Of a stretch of 19,938 nucleotides of DNA, positions 1 through 7,155 are shown in pieces (positions within the stretch are counted from its first letter, which is position 1; each line of letters begins with the position of its first letter). Made by a program: the position numbers and the translations under genes. Origin of the DNA: Leptolinea sp964404415. Its GTDB lineage: Bacteria; Chloroflexota; Anaerolineae; Anaerolineales; Anaerolineaceae. The stretch lies in NCBI GenBank assembly GCA_964404415.1, contig CAYOKC010000068.1:1-19938 (forward strand). The letters run 5' to 3'. The notes under the pieces are model-generated. The model saw nothing but the letters and a program-made list of their open reading frames with translations. It ran no database searches and was not told where the DNA came from.

Positions 1-2
1 TT

Positions 3-113
3 GCCGCCGTCCTCGATGATTCCGGAGCATATCACATCGACTTTGCAGGGAATCCTCTTTATGAAAAGAGGTATGCCTGGGTCGGGGATTATGCCGACGA
101 CTGTGCGGTGGTC
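3..113 (+). other. WG-repeat-like coding segment fused in frame to the PFK body
   Basis: The in-frame translation contains DDSGAYHIDFAGNPLYEKRY followed by AWVGDYADDCAVV. This matches the spacing of WG (KWG) repeat proteins: D..G.YHID..GNPLYE.RY.WVGD.....AVV. The flanking AAVL and CAVV would mark the edges of one repeat unit. A mixed-type PFK would be expected to read GGGDCPGLN...AVVKTA here, so AVV is shared by both proteins and is the likely junction. This is either a real gene fusion or truncation, or a contig chimera joined at a short shared sequence. I read the domain by eye only. Confidence 0.6.
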
Positions 114-1139
114 AAAACGGCAGCCAACTTGTACAACTGTGAAGTCATGGGCGTCCGGGATGGTTTTGACGGATTCCTGGGGGATTATGGCATCTTCCCG
201 CTCGATCAAGCGGTGGTGCGCGGCATCCTGCCGCGCGGTGGAACGATCCTCGGTTCGGCCAACCGGGGTAATCCATTTGCCCGCAAAGTAGTACGAAACG
301 GGATTGAGGTTGTGGAAGACGTCTCGCAACGCATCAAGGATAATATTGAAGCGTTGAAACTGGACGCGTTGATCGTGGTGGGCGGTGACGGTACCCTGCG
401 CATCGCCCGGGAACTGTTCCCCATCGGCGTGCCGGTCATCGGGGTGCCCAAGACAATCGATAACGATATCGGCGGCACGGACTGCACTTTCGGGTACGAC
501 ACCGCCCTGAACATTGCCACTGACGCGCTTGACCGCCTGCATACCACGGCTGAGGCGCATCACCGCGTGATGGTGCTGGAATTGATGGGGCGCGATGCCG
601 GATTCATCGCGCTGACCGCCGGACTGGCCGGAGGGGCTGATGTGATCCTGATCCCCGAGATCCCGTTCACCATGGAGAATGTAAACGAGAAGATCCTGAA
701 ACGCACCGAACGCGGCACCCATTTCAGCATTGTGGCTGTGGCTGAAGGCGCGCGGCGGGTGGGCGGCGAGATTGTCGTCAGCCGCATGGGGGATGATGTG
801 TACACGCCGCGCCTGGGCGGCATTGCCGTGCGCGTGGCCGATGAGATCACCCGCATGACAAAGATCGAAAGCCGGGTGATCGTGCTGGGCCACCTGCAGC
901 GCGGGGGCACTCCCACCGCGTTTGACCGCGACCTGGCCACACGATTCGGATCGGCGGCGGTTCGGCTCGCAGCAGCCGGCGGGTTTGGCCGGATGGTGGC
1001 CCTGCAGAATACCCGGATCGTCGACATCAGCCTGGATGAGGCGCTTGCTCATCCGAAACGGGTGGATGTCAACTGCGACGCCATCCGTACAGCGCGTGAC
1101 CTGGGTATCTCTTTTGGTGACAATCCGGTAAAGGGCTGA
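3..1139 (+). CDS. 6-phosphofructokinase, mixed ATP/PPi-substrate type, 5' incomplete with a foreign-looking N-terminus
   Basis: Phosphorylates fructose 6-phosphate to fructose 1,6-bisphosphate in glycolysis, in the cytoplasm. From about position 108 the protein is typical of the family: RGGTILGSANRGNPF, the nucleotide motif VVGGDGTLR, the catalytic VPKTIDNDIGGTD, the F6P loop ELMGRDAGFIALTAGLAGGAD, and GHLQRGGTPTAFDR. The residue after GGD is Gly (ATP-type), but the residue before TIDND is Lys (PPi-type). Family knowledge places that pair in the mixed-substrate group, so the phosphoryl donor cannot be read from sequence alone. The frame is open to the window edge. The stretch 3-113 does not resemble a PFK N-terminus and lacks the GGGDxPGLN phosphate-donor loop (see the separate entry). 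A GTG at 108 could serve as a start, but that protein would also lack the loop. The gene is followed by a strong terminator. Confidence 0.9.
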   Translation, partial: AAVLDDSGAYHIDFAGNPLYEKRYAWVGDYADDCAVVKTAANLYNCEVMGVRDGFDGFLGDYGIFPLDQAVVRGILPRGGTILGSANRGNPFARKVVRNGIEVVEDVSQRIKDNIEALKLDALIVVGGDGTLRIARELFPIGVPVIGVPKTIDNDIGGTDCTFGYDTALNIATDALDRLHTTAEAHHRVMVLELMGRDAGFIALTAGLAGGADVILIPEIPFTMENVNEKILKRTERGTHFSIVAVAEGARRVGGEIVVSRMGDDVYTPRLGGIAVRVADEITRMTKIESRVIVLGHLQRGGTPTAFDRDLATRFGSAAVRLAAAGGFGRMVALQNTRIVDISLDEALAHPKRVDVNCDAIRTARDLGISFGDNPVKG

Positions 1140-1165
1140 TCAAACCCTGCTAATTCAGTAATAAT

Positions 1166-1198
1166 GCAGCCGGTTGAATTTCTCCGGCTGCTTTTTTT
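1166..1198 (+). terminator. Intrinsic terminator of the phosphofructokinase gene
   Basis: A perfect 8-bp stem, GCAGCCGG (1166-1173) with CCGGCTGC (1184-1191), has a 10-nt loop and is followed directly by seven Ts. It lies 27 nt after the PFK stop codon and separates it from the convergent gene. The T-run exists only on the plus side. Confidence 0.85.
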
Positions 1199-1232
1199 AT
1201 TCGAACTTGTGCAGGTTGGAGTGGAGCCCCGA

Positions 1233-1520
1233 CTATTTTCCGTCTGGTTTTTGCAGATTCCCGACTACCGCCCCATATTTCGCCATCTTGCTCCCGGAAA
1301 TGACTGCCAGGGGAATTGCCAGGGCTTCCGCGATTTCTTCACTGGTCGCGCCGGCATCCAGTGCCTGTTTGTAATGGTGTTCGATGCAGGGGATACAGTC
1401 AGCCAGAACAGAACAGCAAACCGCGATCAATTCTTTGGTCTTGCGGTCAATCTTTACCGGCTTCATGGCGCTTTCTCCAAACCGGTGGTACAGCTCTTCA
1501 GTTTCTTTTGTTAAAAACAT
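1233..1520 (-). CDS. Carboxymuconolactone decarboxylase family protein, AhpD-like
   Basis: A 95-residue protein of the CMD/AhpD fold. The AhpD proton-relay set is complete at the right spacing: Glu30, Cys42 and Cys45 in DCIPC, and His49. In characterised AhpD proteins these residues form a redox-active CxxC that reduces partner peroxidases or peroxides. A peroxidase- or thiol-linked detoxification role is therefore more likely than true carboxymuconolactone decarboxylation, but the substrate is unknown. Length (~95-110 residues) is normal for single-domain members. The ATG start is supported by an AGAGGA ribosome site just upstream. The gene is divergent from a LysR regulator 121 bp away, which suggests control by that regulator. 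The tail (GNLQKPDGK) is short and polar. Confidence 0.85.
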   Translation of the reverse strand: MFLTKETEELYHRFGESAMKPVKIDRKTKELIAVCCSVLADCIPCIEHHYKQALDAGATSEEIAEALAIPLAVISGSKMAKYGAVVGNLQKPDGK

Positions 1521-1601
1521 ATTTCCTCTTTCATTGTTTGACAGAATAAATTACATCCACCATAATACGGTATCGGAAAACACTTGTTGCCAGTGGAAAA
1601 A

Positions 1602-1628
1602 CGATATTGAATATCGATTATTTCGATA
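1602..1628. promoter_or_regulatory. Palindromic operator candidate in the CMD/LysR divergent region
   Basis: CGATATT (1602-1608) and AATATCG (1610-1616) form a perfect 7-bp inverted repeat around one base. TATCGA (1612-1617) and TCGATA (1623-1628) form a second, overlapping repeat. AT-rich dyads of this sort between a LysR gene and its divergent target are typical LysR-type binding sites. A weak promoter for the LysR gene, TTGCCA (1587-1592), 17 nt, AATATC (1610-1615), would be covered by the site, which fits autoregulation. Binding by this particular regulator is inferred. Confidence 0.45.
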
Positions 1629-1641
1629 AAGAGGAACCCCT

Positions 1642-2535
1642 ATGGATTTGCAGCACCTGACAACCTTCCGGACCATCGCCATACTCGGCAATTTCAGCCA
1701 GGCGGCTGGCGTGCTGGGCTATGCCCAGTCAACAGTATCAGAGCATATCCGCCTTTTGGAAGCCGACCTTCAATCACGTCTGTTCAAACGCTCCGGGAAT
1801 AAAAAGGTGGTATTAACCCCGGAAGGGGAACGCCTGTTAACGTACGCGCAGAAGATGTCCAACCTCGAAAACCAGATCAAGGCGGAAGTCAACCACCCGG
1901 AAGAACCCCGCGGGACATTATCCATCCGAATTCCGGAAACCGTAAGCCAGTATTACCTGTCAGGGTTGTTCGCCCGGTACCATACACGGTTTTCGGGGAT
2001 CAACCTGGGCTTGATGGACTGCGTGTTTTTTGACCTACCAGAGGAGCTGAAAGCCGGTGTGGTAGACCTGGGTTTTCTGATCATTGACCATTATGCAGCC
2101 AGAGATCTGGCAATAGAGAAATTGCGGCCGGTGCCGCTGGTTCTGGTCACCTATCCGGGTCATCCGCTGGCGGGAGATGCGGATGTTGACCTTTCCCGCC
2201 TGAAAGATGGTCCATTGTTCGTGCCATCAAACGACTGCAGTTATTCACAAACCCTGGAGCGGGTACTGGTAGAACAGAAAGTTAAGATCCCACGCGTATG
2301 GCGGTTCAATTCCATCGCGGCAATGAAGAAAGTGTTGATCAGCGGTGTCGGTTTTGCCGTTCTTCCTGAGATCGCGGTGCGTGAGGAGGTGGCTTCTGGA
2401 GCGATGGCTTTGTTACCATGGAACGATCGGGAAGTGGTCACCGCGAATTTGATCATGGCCTGGCAGCAGAATAAATGGCTGGTACCGGCATTAAAATCGT
2501 TTATGGATATGGCGCGAGAAGAGCTTTCCTGGTGA
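1642..2535 (+). CDS. LysR-family transcriptional regulator
   Basis: A 297-residue DNA-binding regulator of normal LysR length. Residues 1-60 are the winged helix-turn-helix: LQHLTTFRTIAILGNFSQAA, then QSTVSEHIRLLEADLQSRLF and the wing motif VVLTPEGERLL (56-66). Residues ~90-290 form the periplasmic-binding-protein-like effector domain, starting GTLSIRIPETVSQYYL and containing the usual PLVLVTYPGHPLAG segment. The ATG follows GAGGAA by 5 nt. It is divergent from an AhpD-like gene, the likeliest target, with a dyad operator candidate directly upstream. The effector is unknown. It has a Cys at residue 199 but no second cysteine nearby, so it is not an OxyR. Confidence 0.93.
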   Translation: MDLQHLTTFRTIAILGNFSQAAGVLGYAQSTVSEHIRLLEADLQSRLFKRSGNKKVVLTPEGERLLTYAQKMSNLENQIKAEVNHPEEPRGTLSIRIPETVSQYYLSGLFARYHTRFSGINLGLMDCVFFDLPEELKAGVVDLGFLIIDHYAARDLAIEKLRPVPLVLVTYPGHPLAGDADVDLSRLKDGPLFVPSNDCSYSQTLERVLVEQKVKIPRVWRFNSIAAMKKVLISGVGFAVLPEIAVREEVASGAMALLPWNDREVVTANLIMAWQQNKWLVPALKSFMDMAREELSW

Positions 2536-2573
2536 TCCCGAGTTCGGAAAACACATAGAAAAAACATATTTTC

Positions 2574-2590
2574 TTCACAGCTTATTCACA
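2574..2590 (+). promoter_or_regulatory. Tandem TTCACA direct repeat upstream of the DUF2202 gene
   Basis: TTCACA occurs at 2574-2579 and 2585-2590, an 11-bp period with a 5-bp spacer. One helical turn between hexamers is the arrangement used by OmpR/PhoB-type response regulators, such as TT(A/C/T)ACA repeats in Gram-positive PhoP boxes. Only two copies are present, about 80 bp from the start codon, and no clear -10 element was identified. It could be chance. Confidence 0.2.
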
Positions 2591-2670
2591 TCCTGCCCCT
2601 AGAATACAAAATAACCCGATCGAAAACACGGCGGGAACAAAAATTACTTTTTGAAAAAACGTGAGGAAAA

Positions 2671-3408
2671 ATGTTAAAGAAAATCACTTTAATGGGTATT
2701 ACAGTACTGGTAACTCTCAGTATGATGGCCTTTGCGCCAATGTCCCTGGATAATTCCACAGCCACGCAGACCGATACAGGCCTGTCAGCTGAAGAGATTG
2801 CCGGATTGTTTAAGATGCGTGAAGAGGAAAAACTGGCGCATGATGTTTACCTGTTCCTGTTCGAGAAATGGGATTTGAATTCCTTCGAGAATATCGCCAG
2901 CAGTGAACAAACACACATGGACGAGATCAAGGTTCTACTGGATACCTACGGCATTTCTGACCCGGCTGCCGGCAATGCCGCCGGTGTTTTCACCGACCCT
3001 GAGCTTCAGAATCTGTATAACGACCTTACCCTGAAGGGCAGTGAATCACTGGCTGCCGCGTTGAAAGTCGGCGGGGCCATCGAAGAGATTGATATTCTGG
3101 ACCTGCGGGAACATATGAAATCAGTCACACACTCTGATATCCAGGTGGTCTACCAGAATCTGGAAAATGGTTCAGAAAACCACCTGAAAGCTTTCAGCGG
3201 GTCACTTGAGAGGCAAACAGGCGAGGCATACCAGCCGCAGTACATGACCGCGGAGGATTATCAGGCGATTGTATCGGGTACAAATGGTAATGGTGTCGAT
3301 GGTCATGGTACCCAAACCGGAACCGGAAACGGGAACGGCAATGGAACCGCCCCCGGGACCGGTGTGGGTACTGGATCCGGCAGCGGCTACCGCGGCGGAC
3401 GAAAATAA
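2671..3408 (+). CDS. Exported DUF2202 (ferritin-like) protein with Gly/Asn-rich tail
   Basis: A 245-residue protein. It has an N-terminal signal sequence (KK followed by a hydrophobic stretch to about residue 22), then a DUF2202 domain from about 38 to 200. Ferritin-like features are visible: MREEEKLAHDVY (49-60), and SSEQTHMDEI, which gives an ExxH at Glu79/His82 followed by VLLDTYGI. Later come an acidic helix (GAIEEIDILDL) and SENHLKAF. These suggest a four-helix bundle that may bind metal, but no enzymatic role is established for the family. The last ~45 residues are a low-complexity Gly/Asn/Thr/Ser tail with repeated GNG and GTG units, ending GYRGGRK, probably disordered or surface-exposed. 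The ATG lies downstream of a GAGGAA ribosome site. The gene stands alone between terminators. Confidence 0.88.
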   Translation: MLKKITLMGITVLVTLSMMAFAPMSLDNSTATQTDTGLSAEEIAGLFKMREEEKLAHDVYLFLFEKWDLNSFENIASSEQTHMDEIKVLLDTYGISDPAAGNAAGVFTDPELQNLYNDLTLKGSESLAAALKVGGAIEEIDILDLREHMKSVTHSDIQVVYQNLENGSENHLKAFSGSLERQTGEAYQPQYMTAEDYQAIVSGTNGNGVDGHGTQTGTGNGNGNGTAPGTGVGTGSGSGYRGGRK

Positions 3409-3427
3409 CAGACCAATATAATATCGA

Positions 3428-3463
3428 AGACCGGTGGATTCATCTCCGCCGGTCTTTATATTT
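3428..3463. terminator. Terminator between convergent DUF2202 and aminotransferase genes
   Basis: AGACCGG (3428-3434) pairs with CCGGTCT (3449-3455). The stem is extended inward by GGA/TCC after one mismatch, with a TTCATC loop. It is followed by the T-rich TTATATTT on the plus side. It lies between two convergent stop codons. The minus side is less T-rich, so termination there is probably weaker. Confidence 0.7.
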
Positions 3464-4658
3464 AAAGCCTGGTTTTGATCACGCCGGCCAGCCGGTCCAT
3501 ACCGATCCGGATCTTCTCCGGTTCCACACCGCCAAAGCTGATACGCATACAGTTATCGTGGTTGTCACGGTCTTCCACAAAGAACTCGCGGCCGGGAACG
3601 TAAGCCACCTTTTTCGCTTGGGCATCTGCCAGCAAGGCGGTGGTTTTGACGCGCTTCGGCAGTTCCACCCAGGTGAACAGGCCGCCATCCGGATATACGG
3701 CCGAAACCTCTGCCGGCAGCATGGATTTGATGCAATCCATCATCACATCACGGCGTTCGCGGTGGATGTCGCGGATCATTTTCAAGTGCGGTTCATACAG
3801 GCCGCGGTTGAAGAACTCGGCGCAGATCACCTGCGCCAGCACACTGGCGTGTGAGTTGGTAGCTGTTTTCACATCATAGATCTTACGGACAATTTCTTCT
3901 TTCGCGTAGATATATCCCAGCCGGCTTCCCGGGGAAAATATTTTAGAGAAGCTGTTGACGAAGAGCGTGTTCCCTGTAGTATCAAACGCTTTAATCGGCG
4001 GAAGAGTTTCACCGCTGTAGCGCATTTCGCTGTACGGGTCATCTTCCAGGACCATCACATCATACCGGCTGCCGAGTTCAGCGAGCGCTTTACGGCGTTC
4101 AAGGCTGGTGGTGCGGCCGCTGGGGTTCTGGAAGGTGGGGATCACATACACCATCTTTGGGGAATACTGTTTGATCTTTGCTTCCACATCATCGATAACC
4201 AGCCCGTTATTGTCTGTTTCACAGGCGATAACGCGGGCTTCGAAAAGCTGGAAGATCTGAACCGCCTGAACAAAGGTGGGGGCTTCCACCAGAACCACGT
4301 CACCGGGTTCAAGGAATAACTGGCTGACCAGGTTCATGCTTTCAATACCGCCGGAGACGATCAACACTTCGTCCATTGACGCATTCAAGCCTTTGGGCGC
4401 CAGAAGCCGCTCGATGACCGCTTTACGCAAGTCTGTCACACCCATCGGATTGCCATATTGCAGCGCCTGGATGCCCCGGTTCCCACGGGTGAGAACATCA
4501 TCGGCGATGGCATGGATCTGTTCCACAGGCAGGGCTTCGCGGGCGGGGGCGCCGCCGCCGAAGGAAATGGTCTCCGGATCGCCCATGGCCTCAAACAACT
4601 GGCGGATAACGTTAGCGGATGCCTGCATATTGGTAATGCGATTTGCGAATTTTGCCAT
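3462..4658 (-). CDS. PLP-dependent aminotransferase, class I/II (2-aminoadipate aminotransferase/LysN-like)
   Basis: A 398-residue fold-type I aminotransferase. Recognisable segments are ISFGGGAPA near the N-terminus, LQYGNPMGVTDLRKAV, VSGGIESMNL (cofactor phosphate region), YVIPTFQNPSGRTTSLERR (PLP-interacting Asn), LEDDPYSEMRY (Asp that binds the pyridine nitrogen), and NSFSKIFSPGSRLGY, whose Lys forms the internal aldimine. MRISFGGV near the C-terminus supplies the carboxylate-binding Arg. The pattern fits the MocR/LysN/Kyn-AT subgroup with broad specificity for aromatic, branched or 2-aminoadipate substrates. The exact substrate cannot be assigned. I chose the ATG at 4658 (MAKFANR) over one eight codons upstream because AGGAG lies 9 nt before it. 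The gene is divergent from the SnoaL-like gene. Confidence 0.92.
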   Translation of the reverse strand: MAKFANRITNMQASANVIRQLFEAMGDPETISFGGGAPAREALPVEQIHAIADDVLTRGNRGIQALQYGNPMGVTDLRKAVIERLLAPKGLNASMDEVLIVSGGIESMNLVSQLFLEPGDVVLVEAPTFVQAVQIFQLFEARVIACETDNNGLVIDDVEAKIKQYSPKMVYVIPTFQNPSGRTTSLERRKALAELGSRYDVMVLEDDPYSEMRYSGETLPPIKAFDTTGNTLFVNSFSKIFSPGSRLGYIYAKEEIVRKIYDVKTATNSHASVLAQVICAEFFNRGLYEPHLKMIRDIHRERRDVMMDCIKSMLPAEVSAVYPDGGLFTWVELPKRVKTTALLADAQAKKVAYVPGREFFVEDRDNHDNCMRISFGGVEPEKIRIGMDRLAGVIKTRL

Positions 4659-4712
4659 GGCGATTTCTCCTAAACTGTGCACTTAAAAAAGTCTGGTATG
4701 GGAATTATAATC

Positions 4713-4721
4713 TGCTATAAT
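4713..4721 (+). promoter_or_regulatory. Extended -10 promoter for the SnoaL-like gene
   Basis: TGCTATAAT is a perfect TATAAT (4716-4721) with a TGN extension (4713-4715), about 45 nt upstream of the TTG start. No good -35 hexamer is visible, which is common for extended -10 promoters. It probably drives the SnoaL-HAD-membrane protein cluster. Confidence 0.5.
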
Positions 4722-4764
4722 AGAAAATAAGTACTAAATCTTGTAAAACAGGGAGGGAATAATT

Positions 4765-5610
4765 TTGGATGAAAGTGGAATTCTCACCATGGAAAATGCC
4801 GCCATGGAACGTTGGCGCCGGGGTGACCCGTGGGGCTGGACGGAGATCAGCACGGAAGACGTCACCTATTTTGACCCGTTCCTGGTCAAACCGGTTATCG
4901 GGATGGCTGAATATAAAACCTACCTGAAGCAGGCGGAAGGGAACATCAACTATCAGGTTTCAGAATTTCTTGATCCAAAGGTGGTTTTCTTTGGTAACAC
5001 AGCCGTTCTATCCTACAACTACCGTTCCCGGGTTCTTGATACAGATGGTAGTGAAGTTGGACAGATGTTGTGGAATACTACCGAAGTGTATTTCAAACGC
5101 GCGGCAGACTGGCAGATCGCGCATACCCACTGGTCGTTCGTCAACCACCGGCTGCCTGATTCACTTGAAATCCCTTTGGCCGTGGAAATGAACCCGGTGA
5201 AATTTGATGGCATTCTCGATGAATTGATGACCCTCGAATCAGCCGCCATGGAACAATGGCGCACGGGCGATCCCCGGGGGTTCGTTGACCTGTACGCGCC
5301 CGGAATCACCTATATGGATTCGGGAACCCCGGTTCGTATCAACGGGCTGGATGCCATGAAGGCGGAATACAAACTCCGCGAAGGCAAAATCCAGTACGAT
5401 GTGCAGGAGTTCCTCTCACCGATGGTTCAGGTGCTGGACGATACTGCTGTTTTGACCTATCGATTCCTATCCACCACCTTAAAGTCTGACGGTTCGATCC
5501 TCAAACGCATTCCATGGAACTGCACGGAGGTGTATGTCAGAATGGATGGGAATTGGCGGATCGTCCACAACCACTGGTCGTTGATCAAAGGGGAGCGAGT
5601 GCTTTCGTGA
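4765..5610 (+). CDS. Tandem SnoaL-like (NTF2-fold) protein with two duplicated halves
   Basis: A 281-residue protein made of two homologous halves, roughly residues 7-130 and 155-278. They align directly: MENAAMERWRRGDPWGW with LESAAMEQWRTGDPRGF; YQVSEFLDPKV with YDVQEFLSPMV; NTAVLSYNYRS with DTAVLTYRFLS; LWNTTEVYFKRAADWQIAHTH with PWNCTEVYVRMDGNWRIVHNH. The pattern is that of SnoaL-like/DUF4440-type NTF2-fold domains, usually about 130 residues each. The family includes isomerases, hydrolases and binding proteins, and no specific function can be read here. The TTG start is chosen because GGGAGG (4751-4756) is 8 nt upstream; the first in-frame ATG is eight codons later. The HAD gene follows 75 nt downstream. 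Confidence 0.85.
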   Translation: MDESGILTMENAAMERWRRGDPWGWTEISTEDVTYFDPFLVKPVIGMAEYKTYLKQAEGNINYQVSEFLDPKVVFFGNTAVLSYNYRSRVLDTDGSEVGQMLWNTTEVYFKRAADWQIAHTHWSFVNHRLPDSLEIPLAVEMNPVKFDGILDELMTLESAAMEQWRTGDPRGFVDLYAPGITYMDSGTPVRINGLDAMKAEYKLREGKIQYDVQEFLSPMVQVLDDTAVLTYRFLSTTLKSDGSILKRIPWNCTEVYVRMDGNWRIVHNHWSLIKGERVLS

Positions 5611-5685
5611 AGAATGGCAGCCGGGCAGTGCTACTTTTCGGGTAAGATTCTTTATATTTCTGATGTGACATAAATTCATTATTTT

Positions 5686-6363
5686 ATGGACGATATGACC
5701 ACACAATTTCACTGTGACGCGTTGCTGTTTGACCTTGACGGGGTACTGATCGATTCCACCGCCGTGATCCTGCGCATCTGGCAGGATTGGGCAGACAGGC
5801 ATAACGTGGATATCCATGAGATCGAACGCGTGGCTCACGGCTTGCGTTCTGTGGAGACCATCCGCCTGGTAGCGCCCCACCTCGATGCCGAAGAGGAAGC
5901 CGAGAAGTTTTTCCAGCAGGAATTGACCGATTCAGAGGGCGTCACAGCGTTTGATGGCGCGCTGCCTTTACTTACATCACTTCCGGAGGAAGTCTGGGCT
6001 GTGGTCACTTCCGGACGGCATGAGTTGGTGAAGATACGCATGGGCAAAGCCGGCTTGCCGGTGCCCCGCCTGCTGGTCACTGCCGATGACGTGAAAGAGG
6101 GGAAACCATCGCCTGAGCCGTATCTGGCTGGAGCGAAAAAAGCCGGTGTGTCGCCGGAGAACTGCCTGGTGATTGAAGACGCACCGGCCGGCATTCAATC
6201 CGCGAAAGCTGCCGGTATGCGGGTTGTAGCTATTGCTTCCACGCATAACCGGGACATCCTTGAGAAAACCGGGGCGGACCTGGTGTTGGACAGGCTGGCA
6301 GATCTTCAAGTGAAAGCCGGATCAAATGGTTCCAGGCTGATCGCGGGAACCGGAGGCCGTTAG
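5686..6363 (+). CDS. HAD-superfamily hydrolase, subfamily IA (phosphatase, sugar-phosphate/phosphoglycolate type)
   Basis: A 225-residue cytoplasmic phosphatase with all HAD motifs. Motif I is LLFDLDGVLIDS (nucleophile Asp16, acid/base Asp18). Motif II is VVTSGR. Motif III is the Lys in KEGKPSPEPYL. Motif IV is VIEDAPAGIQSAKAAG. An alpha-helical cap lies between motifs I and II. The motif IV form (EDAPAGIQSAKAAGM) resembles sugar-phosphatase and glycerol-3-phosphatase members, but the substrate is unassigned. No strong ribosome site precedes either the ATG at 5686 or the in-frame ATG at 5695, so the exact start is uncertain. It is followed after 29 nt by the membrane protein gene, which suggests cotranscription. 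Confidence 0.9.
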   Translation: MDDMTTQFHCDALLFDLDGVLIDSTAVILRIWQDWADRHNVDIHEIERVAHGLRSVETIRLVAPHLDAEEEAEKFFQQELTDSEGVTAFDGALPLLTSLPEEVWAVVTSGRHELVKIRMGKAGLPVPRLLVTADDVKEGKPSPEPYLAGAKKAGVSPENCLVIEDAPAGIQSAKAAGMRVVAIASTHNRDILEKTGADLVLDRLADLQVKAGSNGSRLIAGTGGR

Positions 6364-6392
6364 GCGATGTCACGGGCAACGGGACTGGTACT

Positions 6393-7127
6393 ATGATCGG
6401 CGGTCTGTTTGCCCGCGACTACACCGGAGGCGCGTTCGTGCTGTTCGGGCGTGAGCATGTCATCGCGCTTGGATTTGTAGTACTGATTTGCGTCCTGATC
6501 GCCATGTTCCGCCGCCGGTGGACTGATAAGGGAAAGGCGGTCACCCGGTGGATTTTGTTTGCGGTCATCTACCTGTGCGAAGGTTCGTGGCAGGTGTGGA
6601 TGTGGGCCATTGGCGCCTGGACGATACAGGGTATGCTGCCGCTGTGGTTGTGCAGCGTCACCTCGTGGACGATGCCCCTTTTGTTGATCTTCCGGAAACG
6701 CTGGTATTTCGAATGGGCGTACTTCATGGGGTTGATCGGGGCTTCCATGGCACTGTTGACACCTGATCTGATGCAATACGGTTTTCCGCATTTCCGGTTC
6801 ATCGAGTTCTTCACCCTGCATGGGGCGATCATTATCGCCATCGTCTATATGACAGCCGTTGAAGGATTCCGCCCATATTGGAGGTCTATACCGCGCGTGG
6901 TGATTGTCACCAATATATTCTGGGCGTTTTGCGCGCTGGTCAACACGACAATTGGCAGCAACTACCTGTATACACAGGGGAAACTGCCCACCCCGAGCCT
7001 GTTGGATTTCCTCGGGCCCCATCCAACCTATCTGATCTGGATGGAATTGATCGGCGTGGGCCTCTGCGTATTGCTCTATCTCCCTTTTGCCTGGCGTGAC
7101 CGCATTCAACGCGGAACAGGTGACTAA
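6393..7127 (+). CDS. TIGR02206/YwaF-like integral membrane protein (TMEM164-type)
   Basis: A 244-residue membrane protein with about six or seven hydrophobic segments, starting at FVLFGREHVIALGFVVLICV and ending at the segment around LIGVGLCVLLYLPFAW. Family-type motifs are visible: MLPLWLCSVTSW (LxxxLCS), EWAYFMGLIGASMALLTPDL, QYGFPHFRFIEFFTLHGAII (FPHF...HG) and MTAVEGFRPYWRS. These conserved polar and charged residues inside membrane segments are the hallmark of the TIGR02206 family, whose function is not established in bacteria. The ATG has only a weak ribosome site (GGGAC). Earlier in-frame alternatives are absent. It is likely in the same transcript as the HAD gene. Confidence 0.87.
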   Translation: MIGGLFARDYTGGAFVLFGREHVIALGFVVLICVLIAMFRRRWTDKGKAVTRWILFAVIYLCEGSWQVWMWAIGAWTIQGMLPLWLCSVTSWTMPLLLIFRKRWYFEWAYFMGLIGASMALLTPDLMQYGFPHFRFIEFFTLHGAIIIAIVYMTAVEGFRPYWRSIPRVVIVTNIFWAFCALVNTTIGSNYLYTQGKLPTPSLLDFLGPHPTYLIWMELIGVGLCVLLYLPFAWRDRIQRGTGD

Positions 7128-7155
7128 TGAATCGTAACTGGGTGATAGTCTGCCA

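Noticed and set aside
2236..2242. Cysteine 199 of the LysR protein, the position of the OxyR peroxide-sensing cysteine
   Set aside because: There is no second cysteine at or near position 208 and the surrounding sequence is not OxyR-like, so the match is coincidental.
2582..2590. Perfect DnaA-box sequence TTATTCACA
   Set aside because: A single 9-mer is expected by chance in a window of this size; there is no cluster, AT-rich unwinding region or dnaA/dnaN neighbour.
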